Shown here: positions 35,632-47,397 of the stretch, in pieces
Numbering within the stretch: position 1 is the stretch's first letter
Layout: every line of letters begins with the position of its first letter
From: Hygrocybe punicea
Lineage: Eukaryota > Basidiomycota > Agaricomycetes > Agaricales > Hygrophoraceae
Reading direction: 5' to 3'
Assembly (NCBI GenBank): GCA_963556145.1
Contig: OY744461.1
Coordinates: forward strand, 2,170,001-2,234,000
Length of the DNA stretch: 64,000 nt
The notes under the pieces: generated by a model
The model's database searches: none
The model's input: only the letters and a program-made list of their open reading frames with translations
Told to the model about the DNA's origin: nothing
Made by a program: the position numbers and the translations under genes

Positions 35632-37460
35632 TTACAAATCCGATGAACTGTCAGAATCTGATACCATAGTTGGGGCCTCAAACCAACCGGGGACCAATTT
35701 AACATCACCGGATGAACCCTCCTTTCCTTCCAATACAACCCTTTCCAGCGCATCACCCTGAATGCAATTACGAACAGCTTGCCTGCGCAACGCCCCCTGG
35801 AGTTCCTGATGGAGCATGGGTATCCGCCCGTCTTGCCATGGATCTTTGGCAGCTCTGATAGCAATCTCGTCACCCAGCATGATGTTCATCATTTCTATTG
35901 GGTTTTCTAAGAAGATTCAGAGGAAGTGCAGCATGTAGATGCCGCAATCATCAAAATTCAGCTGGACAGGTACCTGAAAACAAATGTTCAAGTCATTCAC
36001 AACACGGAGGTTAGACGTGGTTCACCTTGGGGGTGATTCTCTTGATAGGTGCCAGCTTTTTCACCTGTCTGGTGTTCTTCGCAATGCAGGCTAGCCACGC
36101 ATGAACCAGGGATATATCTTTTTGATGGTGTGCTGGGGGCAGTGAATCGAGAACAAATGTTACGCTAACTGACGATGAGTAAGTTCAATGCAAAGCTGAA
36201 ATGAATAACTACGTGTGTAGTCCATCAGGAGGATTTTCTAACAAACATGCAGCAGGATTTGCCACGATAATCAAATACCCGTGGTCACTGATGGTGAAGT
36301 GAGATGTTGCCTTCACGAAAACTGACTACACTCACCCAGTGGGCACAGGAAAGACCAAGTATGGGAGCGAAAATATGTCGATTGCCTTTGTCCACCTCTT
36401 CAAAGTCTTCACCCTGTTCTTCCTATGACCAGATTTAGAGGAAATGAAGTTATATGAACAACCAAGCAACGTGCACCTCAATTTCTCCATGAAAAAAGTA
36501 ATGAATATGTGTATGTTTGCCGGCAACTCCGACTGATGGATTGCTGCTTGCTGCAGAGCGTAACTGAAACGGGGAATAAGCTACTGCACTGGAGGGTTGA
36601 AATGTACCTACTGGGTACCGAAATTAATCAGTTCGTCATCTAGCCAATCCTTTTCCAAACGTTGATATGACATCCATGGAACAGCACCCCGCTCTGAGTA
36701 TTTTGCAACAGTACACGTGTTTTCAAACCTAGAACACCTGAGGTGAGTGACGGGCCTGGCCATGGCAATGTGATGTACATGACCGCATCTGGCCTTTCAT
36801 TCAACTGCAAAAATCGGCCATTGGTTTCGATGTCATTTCTGTTGAAGTAGAGATTAGTTGTGGTATGATGAATGTGTGATACTCACTGTAAATACTTGAT
36901 GCTACTTTCGCCCAGTGTACTGGTGAGCAAACTGAGCAAATCCGCATACATATCTGATGTCCAGGATGCATGCTCGTTGTCGAAATAAATGCCAATTTGA
37001 TGTTTTGAAACAATCTCTGAGTATCAATTGCAGTCACATGTAAGCTTATTGAAATGGTGGCGTACCATTGTTCTCTCTGCCTAAAAACACACATGTGGCT
37101 TTATCCACATGCCGAGAAACAAGCACATGCAATACCAAGCCGCGTATCTGCTCTTCATTTGGTTTGGTGGCCTACAAAATTACTTGAATATCAAGGGTGG
37201 GCTGTTGAAGACTGACAATCACCTGGCAACTGACAACATCGCATTCCACCAATAGTTGCATGGTCACAGAGCTGTCCTCTGTCAAAATACAACAAACACT
37301 TGTATACGACAGTGAGTGATGATTAGGATGCTGAACATGATGACTTACCATGATCCTTTGCATTCAAACTCGACAGATGTGGTCCCTTCCGGAGATTTGT
37401 GGTAGGTGTTTCCACCAGAGACCGTGAAAAGGACGGGGAGTAGGAGAGATGGCATATTCG
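35632..37460 (-). pseudogene. Ulp1/SENP-like C48 cysteine protease
   Basis: A multi-exon gene whose spliced pieces stay in one frame: ...LNAKDH | EDSSVTMQLLVECDVVSCQ | ATKPNEEQIRGLVLHVLV... | EIVSKHQIGIYFDNEHASW | ... RLEKDWLDDELINF | ... KRWTKAIDIFSLPYLVFPVPTG | DHGYLIIVANPAAC | TFVLDSLPP... | VPVQLNFDDCGIYMLHFL. The catalytic set of C48 peptidases is present: His in DHGY, Asp in VLDSL, Gln in PVQ, Cys in DDCG. WLDDELI is the usual domain opening. Members cut SUMO or similar modifiers. An in-frame TGA at 35917-35919 just after the catalytic Cys motif (HFL*IF) is best explained by CGA to TGA. The first exon is unresolved, as no ATG in this frame was found near 37460. It is tandem with the KDZ gene, with about 140 bp between them. 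Confidence 0.82.
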
Positions 37461-37469
37461 ATTGATGTG

Positions 37470-39950
37470 AGGTTATGCACGTGATGGTTGAGAACAAAGA
37501 GGCTGTTCAATCATGTGATGCCGGGTCACATGTAATGTGGTCCCGTGACATCACACATGCGTGATGTCACACTGCTGTTGGACACATTTAACGCAGTAGG
37601 GAAATTGGATAGCAAAGAAGAGGTAATAGCAGTGCTGCACAAATTGCACATCCTCTATGAGATTGCTCATTCCCCACGTAGCCATTATTCTATTTTTTCT
37701 AGTAGATATGATACCCTAAAATGGGCATTTGTTTTTATTTGGTCAGAAATCACCTTATTCCATCACATCCTGAGTCGCACCATCAACGTTGGCCAAGGTA
37801 ATTTCTCTTGATTCCAACACACTACCATCTTGCTGCATGGCAATAATCACTGGTATGGCAGCAAATGACAGTGCCGTTGTATCCTTGGTAGGGCGCTGTA
37901 CCAGGGAAATGTGGAATGCCACATTTACGGCGGTTCTTGTTGACGTGCGGCCTGGTAAAGCTGCTGCTTTTCACGACATTGAATGCTTCCCCCAGTGTGT
38001 TTACAACATTACACTGACCCCACTTTTGATTGTTTAGGATGTGCCTGAAATCTATTCGTGTCTTTTCATGCGGCCGTCACTGAACAAGAACAATATTCTG
38101 TCCGATGGCTCGGCATGATGCAGGCCATGCACAAATGTCGTTCCTGAAAGGAGGCTGGCCACACATGTTTGGTGTGGACGAAAATGTTCGTATGCGTATG
38201 GGATATTTTGTTCACCTAGCCACTAGGTTTGTTGCAGGTGTGCTACATCCCTTGATTGTCGGTGAAACCTGTGAATGTTAATTTTCACCAACCGCCCACA
38301 TATACAGTTGAAATCAAGGCAAAGGTGTTCATTATTCGGGAGCGACGCTGTAATTAAACGTCTGTGCAACAAAGTGCCATTCACAAGCTTCCTGCCCAGA
38401 GCATGAATTTCAAATGTAACAATATACAGTACTGACGTTTCCGTAACTACGGGCCTTTGCAACACTGCCATTTATGACTTTCCTAGCCAGTATATGAATG
38501 CACACAACAATGAGTCACGGACATGACTTGTCACCATCCAAACTTGGCCACATCATGTGAGTCAAGTCATTTCACGTGATGAAAACCAACCGCGTTTGTC
38601 ACGTGAACAAATACAACCAATCACAAGTGCTGATTGAATTTTTTTTCCCATCCTTTGTTGTTTCCCCCTCATCATTGTACATCCCACACTGCGAGATTGT
38701 TGTACCGGGCAACAATCTCGCATTATGGGATGCCACGCACTTTAGGTTACATATCATTCTTCTACCCGAATGGTGAGTGGTTTGTTATGTCTCTGCTGAA
38801 TGCCATTCACTTAGAATATTCGTAAGTGACTGATTGTTTGTCACTGCGATTGATCTTCTACAGCTTCCTGCCAAGGTTTCCACATGCATTAATTGTGGAA
38901 TCAGTACGTGCCAAACCGATGGTGGCCGGTCCTTGGACATGGGTGCTTGCTGCTGCCAGTCAACCTGGAATGAAAAGGTGGGTGAATCTCACCGATTTGC
39001 TTGCCAGGCAACCTTCTTGCAACAGGCCTGGCGGTATACCCGTTTGCATCCAAGGTGTGTGTCTTCTCATTTTAATATTGCGCTTTTAGTAGTGATTCAC
39101 TTTCATTACAGCTGCTCTTTCCATCATGTTTTGTGGTGGTGAATAGGCTTACTGACAATTTTACTGCGTTCAGATAAGTTATCCATGAGCGCGAGTTGTG
39201 GCATCAGTGCGTGCCAAACCGGTGGTGGCAGGTCCTCAGACATGGGCGCTTGCTGCCGCCGGTCAACCTGGAATGAAAGGGCGGGTGAATCCCCCTGATT
39301 TCCTTGCCGGGCAACCTCCTTGCAGCGGGCCTGGCGGTATTCCTGGCTACAACTGAGGTGTGTGTCTGCTCATTTTAATATTACCCATGTTGACAGGTTG
39401 ACTCACAGGTAATATACGTCGTCTTATAGTAGTGATTCCCTTTCATTACAGCTGCTCTGTCCATCATGTTTTGTCGCGGCGAATAGGCTTGCTGACAATT
39501 TTACTTATTTCAGACCACTCCTTCATAGCGCAAGTTGTGGCATCAGTGCGTGCCAAACCGGTGGTGGCCCGTCCTCAGAAATGGGCGCTTGCCACTGCCG
39601 GTCAACCTGGAATGAAAGGGCGGGTGAATCCCCCTGATTTCCTTGCCAGGCAACCTCCCTGTAGTGGGCCTGGTGGCCTTGTTGACGTCAAGAAAAGTAA
39701 GTCTTGCTGTACTTTTGACTATTCTATCATTCACCAAACGGCACAGGTATCAATCAGCTTATAAATGTGCATGGTCTGTATATGTATATACACTGAATCT
39801 GCTCGGCATTGCCATTTTTTGTGCTATATTGTGTGTTATATCATAGTTGGTCGTTCTTGTGACATGGCGAAATTGCTGTATGCAGCAAATTATTAAATGC
39901 TAAAAGTTCTAACCATAATAACACCTTATTAAATTATACCACCTCGAGGC
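37470..39950. other. Intergenic core of the large element with palindromes and a triplicated module
   Basis: The space between the divergent protease (-) and TET/JBP (+) genes. A palindrome GTGACATCACACATGCGTGATGTCAC lies near 37546-37571. Another CACGTGA-rich part at 38500-38610 precedes TTGTACCGGGCAACAA (38700), which recurs in the nested palindromic element. A module of about 155 bp occurs three times (38889-39045, 39191-39345, 39532-39685). No complete gene was recognised, although pieces such as GQPGMKGRVNPPDFLARQPP are bounded by splice-like CAG and GTAAGT. Both neighbouring promoters should lie here. Confidence 0.55.
38889..39685 (+). repeat. Three copies of an exon-like module, about 300-340 bp apart
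   Basis: Each copy runs from a GTGGCATCAGTGCGTGCCAAACC-like start to GCGGGCCTGGCGG and can encode SVRAKPVVA...WALA.AGQPGM.GRVN..DFLARQP. Intervening DNA is also repeated: TTTCATTACAGCTGCTCT at about 39105 and 39446, 340 bp apart. A fourth and fifth relative, in the arms of the nested palindrome (near 24870-24950 and 29760-29840), carry the same GGGCGGGTGAATCCCCCTGA block. Whether the module is translated is not known. Confidence 0.65.
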
Positions 39951-40009
39951 CACCATGTGTACTAAAACTGACCTTCCCAATTCTCAACCAATCTCACTTC
40001 TCAACCATT

Positions 40010-41570
40010 ATGTATGCCAACAGAATTCCCTCAAAGAATGCACAATCCAAGGCAATGGAAGCCTCGCTTTCCGTCAACATGAAAACAAAGGATTGTGGTC
40101 TCGCTCCAAATCTAAAGAAACATATGTGGACGAGGCTGAGAAGAATCCTCTCAAACACTACATCGTATTATAGGAAGTCGGGCATGCGCCCTCCGAAGTC
40201 TCCTGTAGAGGAATGCAAACGGCTGAGGTCAGATCCATGCTGCTTCAATGTCATATCTTACATGTTTTGTAGATCACGTTTGATGATGCTGAGGGATCAG
40301 CTTCCAGTTAGCAAGGTCTTGGGAGATTCGGCCCCAGATTGCGAAACATTCTCCAAGTCGGAAATGGTCTCAGAATCTGAACTGGAGAGGGTTCTCCTCA
40401 CTGTGGCAGCCGCGATTTTGAACCCTAGTACGTTGCTGCCATGAAAGTCGGCATATTTAGACTGACATCTTGCCTCAAAGTAATTTTGCCCTTGGATGCG
40501 AATAGACTGGCAAATCGAGTGAAGAATATCAAGGACACTTCGGATGCTGACAATGAAAACCTACTCAGGTTTTTTCAGGAGATTCACATTGGACATGTGA
40601 ATGAACCAGCTACAGTAATCGACACGTGTGGTTCAATTTTGGTCTGGTATCTACCTGATGTTGTAACTCCAAGACGTATTGTGAGTCACTTGCCCCCCAG
40701 AAATATGGTTTTTGACAGTACCCACTGCGACACAGGAGGAATTGAATGTCAGTGCTGAAATGATAATCGAAATTCTGGAAGAATCCTATTCAGAGTCCCT
40801 CAAAAAACTTGAGAAAGGGAAAGATCCGTAATGGAGGAAAGATCCAAACATTTTCTTTCCACCTCCAAACCCACGATTTCACCCAGGATCAGTGGATTTC
40901 GCCGCAGCATGGTTTGCTCAGGGTAGAGAGGTAACACCTTTAGTTAGTCATCTGTTTTACATGAGCTGACCACCTGTTTTTTCAGCGACTTACCGATAGG
41001 TTGATCACGTTGACAACTCTTCGAACAACTGAAGCCACCATGTGGATGGCTGCAATTGAACCCAGCAAGCTGATCTTCAACGCAATTACTGCGTTAACCC
41101 ATCAGTCATTGTACACAGCTGGCCTTCTGGCTGTGACGAAAATCCGGGACGGCGAAACGATCGAGAACGTGGAAACACACGAAAATGCTAAGGAGTGGAC
41201 ATCTGTTTACACTGGAATTGCCGTTATCGTTAACAGGATTACAGCTCGACACAGAGATGCTGGAGGGTGTCCAGAATGGTATGATTTGCTGGCAAGTTGT
41301 GGGACACATACGAACGCGGAACTAGCCATCCCTGAGTTGGATGCTACGTTCTCTTATTCGCCAGGAACCATCATCGAAATTTGTGGCAAGGTTCTCAGTC
41401 ACAGTGTAGGCAGATGGGAGGGCGGTGAAAGAATATGCATGGCGCATTATATGCGAAACATGGTACATGACCGTCTCAACATTGACAAGCCCACCTGGAG
41501 CCGACACAATGTGTTTGCAAGGGAGATGAATGCCGAGTTTTGGGCATCACAGGAATGGAGATGGAATTAG
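40010..41570 (+). pseudogene. TET/JBP-family 2-oxoglutarate/Fe(II) dioxygenase
   Basis: Four exons in agreeing phases: 40010-40427, 40481-40680, 40736-40930 and 40986-41570; 465 residues. After an unrecognised N-terminal part comes PATVIDTCGSILVWYLPD, then the segment ending FAAAWFAQGRE, then the double-stranded beta-helix. Catalytic residues are complete: HRD (His360, Asp362; codon at 41250), distal His410 in VLSHSV and Arg420 in GERICMAHYMR for 2-oxoglutarate, with the fungal FSYSPGT motif between. Family members oxidise methylated bases in DNA (5-methylcytosine in TET, thymine in JBP); fungal TET/JBP genes are known to travel with KDZ elements. One TAA at 40829-40831 breaks the frame before the catalytic core; a 14-nt GTAATGGAGGAAAG there is too short to be an intron. 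ATG at 40010 is chosen because its frame stays open to the first donor. Confidence 0.87.
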
Positions 41571-41961
41571 CTATTGTGCCAAGGGAGATATCATCCTAAT
41601 GTAAAAGTACGATGGCTACCGTTGCATGCTTTGTACGACTGTAGTCAGAAACCTCTGTGGAACTAAATCTCGTTATCCTCATTCACGGACGACAAAGGCC
41701 TATGAGTTTCAACTAACAGATAGCTAGACAGTGTTAGACAGTGTTCGGAGAATTTCCATGGCTTTACATTGATAACTCTGTCACATTGACAACTCAGTCA
41801 ATTCGAAATGTGTACTTAAATGTGGCAATTCACATGATGTGGTCACACGTGATCACAGTAAACCATGACGCATCATTTTTTTTTACCTTCTGCACCCTTA
41901 TCATCTAGCCTCAGCCTCTCTTGAATTGCTCTCAGATACACTCGAATTGAACATTTTGGCA

Positions 41962-44147
41962 ATGTCGTCATCAGCAAGCACCTCGGCGCCGTCAATCGCT
42001 TCTCTACATGCGTCTGTCATGTCTGGCAGTAATTTCCGAAGCATGAATGTGTTCCAGGACTTCCCGTGGGTCAATGGCACGCCTCTTGCTGAAGATTCAC
42101 TTGAGAAGGCTATCGTAACCTTAATTGGCAATCAGTCTGCTCTAGGAAACACACTGTCCACCTTGGCTGTGATGGTGCGTCAAATCTCCCACCTTGTAAC
42201 ATTGACGGTCAACTTGTCTGCTAGGCCCTGGCAAAGCAATTGGATTATGTGAATCCCACAGGTGAAATCTCACGTAAAGCCCAAACCATCCAAGAATACC
42301 TCTCTGCTGATGGCTCTGCTATGCGTGATGTGGCAAGGTGGACTACTGTGTACCGGAATGACCTCCTGGTAGCGGCTCACTCAATCCTTCGCTATACCTT
42401 GCTCGATAAGCTCATGGACGCTGTTGGGTTGCCTCGTCATCCAAGTTTCAAAGTAATTTGGAGATCAGCGAAACCAGAGATGAGCGAGAAGTTGACCAAG
42501 GTGAGTTCACCATTCACATTTGGGCAGACGTTTTAAGTTGACGTTTGCACACCGTCTTGAAGCTCTACAAATTTCTGAGAGACTGGAGTAAGCCGATCAC
42601 GAAGCTTCGTATGACATGCAAAAGTCTATTAATCACGCAACAAGATCAAGAAGTGGTGGGTGTTTCAGCCGTGGCAGTGCCGCAGAAAGTGGTGTCCAGT
42701 ATGGACACCATCCCTATCTTTGCAGTCGCTCTCCCAGCACACTTGACACCAGCCCAAAAAGAAGTAGAAATGAACATCCGGATCCTTTACCGTGCATCTG
42801 TCAACCTCGAATCCTCCGACATCAACCAGATCCTCCTCAATCTAGAGCTTCTTGCATTCTCATTCACGTGGTTTGGCCAGGTATGTGACGTATGTCCTAT
42901 ATGAAACGTGTGTCAGATTTTGTACAAAAACAGGGCAACTCATATGTAGACTGCGACTTCACAACATGGGTGGAGAAGCTACAGAGGTTGGGATTGCGTT
43001 ACAATCACATTACGCCTGCCGCAAATAAATAATTCACATGGTTTCAGGATGGCCAAGAGTGTTGATCTACTGTTGCAAGACTCATTTGTCAATGCCCTCA
43101 CCACCAAGTCTTTCGGAGGTTTAATGTATGATCGGATGAGAAATCTATTCCACCTAAGCCTCACACTGTCACCCATAATTACTCTTCTCCCATGACGTTT
43201 CAATCATGAATCTCATGCACGGCCATCTCTCATGGCAGTGAGTCCATTATTTGTGCCAACTTGGACGTAGTTGACATAAGGAAAAGATCACGTTTGCCTT
43301 GGGCAATGAAAGGCCTCCATTCCTTGCCAAAACGGAGAGGGCGCTTTGGAGGGCCATTACAAGAATATGTTTAGGATCTTCGGCGATGCAGGAGCTGAAT
43401 GTATTCCTCCAAGAATACAATTTGTTGGAGGACAGCGTCCAGGGAACGGAACAGGACTTCAGTTGGTTTTGTTTTGACAGTACGCCGCCTGTCTCTACAT
43501 TTATCGCTGGGACTGACAACAGATGTTGCAAGATAAGGAAGTGGATGACCTGACCAACTCTGCTAGTCAGCTTACGGTGGCAACAAAACAAAATGTTCCA
43601 ACAGACCCCAAGGCAAAGAATGACAAGCCTGCATCAGGCAACCCTCTGTCCAGCGATGATGAACCGCTTCAATTGAAATTAACAAGGAAGAAGAGGGGTG
43701 GACCATCGAAGGAGCTTGCTTCAGGTGGACAGAGCTCCATGTTGACCCGAAGCCAGGCCAAAATGTTGGACAAGGTTGGGGACTCTTCGAAAGGCAAGGA
43801 GAAGCAGAAGGCAGAGAAAGTCCAGAAGGAAGAGAAAGTCGTGGTTGCGCCGGGGAGGTCCTATCGGAGGAAGAAAAGATCCACTCGCTGGTCGACAAGA
43901 AGTTATCCCAAGTCCAAGAAACGTGATGATCTTGAGGATGAAGATGACGATGATGACGAGGATGACTATAAGAAAGCGCCAGAGAAAGTGAACATGATCA
44001 TCGACCTTACCAGAGATGTAAGTGATTCAAGAACGTGTCATTTGTCATGAATGAATATTTTGATAGGATTATGGGGAACCTGATTTGCTCAGCCGTCCAG
44101 CACCCATTGTGTGTCTTTTGTTGTTTGATAACGTGCCACCCCACTGA
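41962..44147 (+). CDS. Unknown protein of the large element, basic/acidic C-terminus
   Basis: Starts ATG at 41962 (MSSSASTSAPS). Exons I can place are 41962-42174, 42225-42500, from 42563 to about 42880, and the last two, up to 44017 and 44067-44147; junctions between 42880 and 43523 are uncertain. No known domain was recognised. The middle is mostly helical and hydrophobic (NIRILYRASVNLESSDINQILLNLELLAF). The end has LTRSQAKMLDKVGD, Lys-rich runs (RRKKRSTRWSTR, PKSKKRDD) that look like nuclear localisation signals, and a DDDDDEDD acidic stretch, then MIIDLTRDDYGEPD, which resembles a SUMO-interacting motif (IIDLT followed by acidic residues). It sits between TET/JBP and the JmjC-like gene on the same strand. 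A chromatin role is only a guess. No certain inactivating lesion was seen. Confidence 0.6.
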
Positions 44148-44186
44148 TGATTCATAAAGCGAGCATCAGAGGGTGTTCATCTCACG

Positions 44187-47086
44187 ATGTATGATGGTGA
44201 CGCTGTACACGAACCCGTTGAACATGTGCACTATTCACCATCCGTCGTTGTACGCTGATGTCTGATTTTTGTACCGTTTGATTGTTAACTGGTAAGCACG
44301 ATACAGGCAAAAGTGGAACATGCATTGTTGCGGGAAACATATGAAATGATCCAATCCAGTTACATTGATGGGGTTCCTCCATATTGGCTGCCCAGTGCAA
44401 GAGAACAAATGTATGATCCTCATGCATCATGTGTGTTCGTGGTGGAATGGAACATCTTCAAGTCGATGGATGCTGCAACAATTCAAGGAATCTTTCATCA
44501 TCGTCACATCCTCGTGCTCAATGCCCCTGTAGAAACAGTGGAGTTTGATAGGGAAGGTTTGGAGACATTGGGGTCTTTGTCGTCCATTCGTTCAGTGCAA
44601 GGTCCATTTCCGGAGCGATGTCTGGGCATAGTGACTAAAGTGCCTTTGTTAGTTGCTGAATTGCGATTGGTGCCTAATATCGAGAATATGAACAAACCTG
44701 GCACATTAGAGACATTATATCAGCTTGCGCTTGACCCTGACAACGAAAGGGTTTTCAATTTCCTTGACCTTCCCATGGGTCATATGACGTTGGACCCACC
44801 TCCAAAATTTCGGTGAGCAACCTTGTTATGAAGATCGAACACGAGATTTACCTGTCTATTCGTGAAAAGGTCCTTTTCATCATCTGAGGTTGCTTGGCAC
44901 GAAACCCGCGGCTGACCGGGGTTTGTCCGCGAGCAGCCTTTAAACGACGATTTGGCTTGGGGAACGGCAGCGACAGCTCGAGCCATTTCTTGGACACACG
45001 TAGATGATGATGGCTTTGGCACGGTGGTTATTGTCAGGACTGGCGCAAAGTACTGGGTCATCATGAGGCCTTGAAGGGATGCCGAATGGGATCGCAAGGC
45101 GGGCAATCTTGCGACTAACAAGGCCTATCCTCAGGAGTGGGAGCCGAGAAAACATAGTGGGAAAGGCTTGTGGGAAGCAGAAGGATTACTGCTCACAAAG
45201 GGTTCAGTGCTGTAAGTGGGAATATATTTCGTGACAACTCGGATGTGTGCTGAAACACACAGTTACATGAGGCCATGCACCCCACATTATGTCCTCGGTG
45301 TGGAGCACTCCATTGTGAATGGGCGTCATCTCTATGTGACGTCAACTATACGGGATACCTGTTATGGGATTATCCATACTTTCGTGATGAGTCATACCAT
45401 CACAAACGCGGAGCATAATGTGACACGTACATTTCTGTGCCGACTTCTCACCATGTGGATGGAGTACTTCACAGGGAACCACGAATCATCATGTGAGCTA
45501 CTTTGGGCAAGGTTTACAAATTCCTGAAGATTAAAATGCTCACTGCACAGCTACTGTCTTCACCAAGTCTCATATGCCCAAGATCGAAACTGAAGATGGC
45601 TTCCTCGACCTTGTGATTGTGGGAAACCTGATCGAGCTTGCGGATATCATCAACAGGAAGTTCTACACCCATACCATATCAGCTGACATGCATGAGGAAC
45701 AGAATATTGCACGATGCAGATATAGACGTTTCCAAATCTGGTTTGCGGAACATTTTGTTGTCTTCATGGAAGACCACTGGATCAGCCCCTCTTACATTTT
45801 CCAACGAAGTCTTTTGGAACTATCTGCTGTGATTGTTGGGTATAAATGGGACAAGGATGGGGTTGTGAAGGCACCAGCACATTGCACAGCGAAAGCTGTT
45901 GAGTCAGCGGTCCGCCGACATTTTCAAAACGATTGGCCAGATTTGGTGCCAAAGCTGAATGAGCTGCTTCAGATCCCACCATCGGAATTCTTCTGGACCG
46001 GCCCCAAAATACACATTCAGACCCGTCCAGTGGAACCCATCAGTCCCATTCTTGTTGAATGCTTAGATTTTCCACCTCATCCAATTCTGCTCGTCAACGC
46101 AACTACTGGTGAAGGCGAGGTACAGGATGACACAGATACACGGGAAAAGGCGAAAGACAATGAGCGCGACAAAGGGGAGGGCACCGATGGTGAGGAAGAG
46201 GCGGATGATCCATCTAGGAAGGTGGGAGATTTAGTGGATGCAGCTGGCGAAGAGGTAGCCACAGAGGAAAACCAGGATCCACCTGCAACGGTTGGATGTT
46301 CAAACGACATGGCTGTGGACACTGAGAGGGAAGAGGATCCACCTGTAACGGTGGGAAATTCAGCCGACATGGCTGGGGAAGATGCGGGAGAAGAAATGGA
46401 TGTCGCTGGCCCGAATGAGGAGGATCCACCTGAGCAGGTGGGAAATTCAAATGACGCAGCTTCGTGGAATGAGGATGGTCTAATCATGCCCCTGGGTATG
46501 TCAAATGAGGAAGATGTAGACCGTGATGAGGGGAAGCAGCAGGAAAAGAAGGGGGGGGAGGAGGGCGCGGTGCAGGGCAAGGGGGTGGAGGCGGGGGAGG
46601 TGCAGGAGGAGGGGGAGGAGGAGGAGGAGGGGGAGGAGGAGGAGGAGGGGGAGGAGGAGGAGGAGGGGGAGGAGGAGGAGGAGGGGGAGGAGGAGGAGGA
46701 GGGGGAGGAGGAGGAGGACAGGGAGCTGCAGGACGAGGAGGGGGAGGAGGAGGAGGAGGGGGAGGGGGAGCTGCAGGAAGAGGAGGAGGAGACAGATGGG
46801 GATGGGGCAGAGGAGGATCGAAATGAGATGGTGGGGAAGTTAAATGCCCAGAGTGTGGACAGTGACGAGGGAGAGGATGACGATCAAATGGACATCTCAT
46901 CTGGCAGTGATGCAGTGTATAATGATTTCGATGGATCACCCCAACCCCCGACACCCCCTGTGAAACGTCCTCAGAGGGAAGACTCGGGTACGATAAATTG
47001 CCTCAACAGCTTGTATATACACTGATATGATCATTCACACAGATTCACCAATACGTTCCACAGACCTGAAACGCCGTCGTAAGTAG
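44187..47086 (+). pseudogene. JmjC-like 2-oxoglutarate dioxygenase with long acidic tail
   Basis: Six exons: 44187-44246 (least certain), 44307-44812, 44870-45211, 45263-45492, 45551-46987 and 47043-47086. They total 2619 nt, 872 residues. N-terminal part has FDREGLETL; the cupin part has LAWGTAATARAISWTHVDDDGFG with His232 and Asp234 as iron ligands, GAKYWVIMRP, then MRPCTPHYVLGVEHSI with His311 as distal ligand and TSTIRDTCYGIIHTFV. This is the layout of the JmjC-like proteins expanded in Agaricomycetes. Classical JmjC enzymes demethylate histone lysines; the substrate here is unknown. The tail has three DPPxxVGxSxD-type repeats (about 46270-46460), a pure Glu/Gly run (46600-46790) and a basic KRRRK end. 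Two in-frame TGA codons (44913-44915 and 45072-45074) each fit CGA to TGA; both fall in or next to the catalytic domain. Confidence 0.8.
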
Positions 47087-47265
47087 CCGGGAGGATCATA
47101 TCATTCATACTGCTTCCTACTCATGTATATTCCTGACATCGCAATGCATCATCTGCCTCCTCTGCTGTTAAATGTATTCCTTGTAATAAACACCGAACCA
47201 TTGAGAGGCATGGGTAGAGGAAAATGTTATGTCACGTTGGGCCTTGCACAAGTGACATGTCACAA

Positions 47266-47305
47266 GTGTTATGTCACGTTGGGTCGTCCAAACGTGACAT
47301 AACAC
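47266..47305. repeat. 40-bp palindrome with TTATGTCACGTT core
   Basis: Near-perfect inverted repeat (GTGTTATGTCACGTTGGG and complement) between the 3' ends of the JmjC-like and coiled-coil genes. It corresponds base for base, apart from a few changes, to the palindromes at 25388-25427 and 29283-29322 in the nested element, supporting common ancestry of the two elements. Confidence 0.65.
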
Positions 47306-47397
47306 TGGTGACATGTGACGTTGGACCGTCTTGACACAAGTCTTATATATTTATGATTTATTCCACATATCACCTTTTTAGGCACATTCAACAAAGC

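Noticed and set aside
46484..46954. Minus-strand poly-proline ORF
   Set aside because: It is the antisense of the Glu/Gly tract in the JmjC-like gene.
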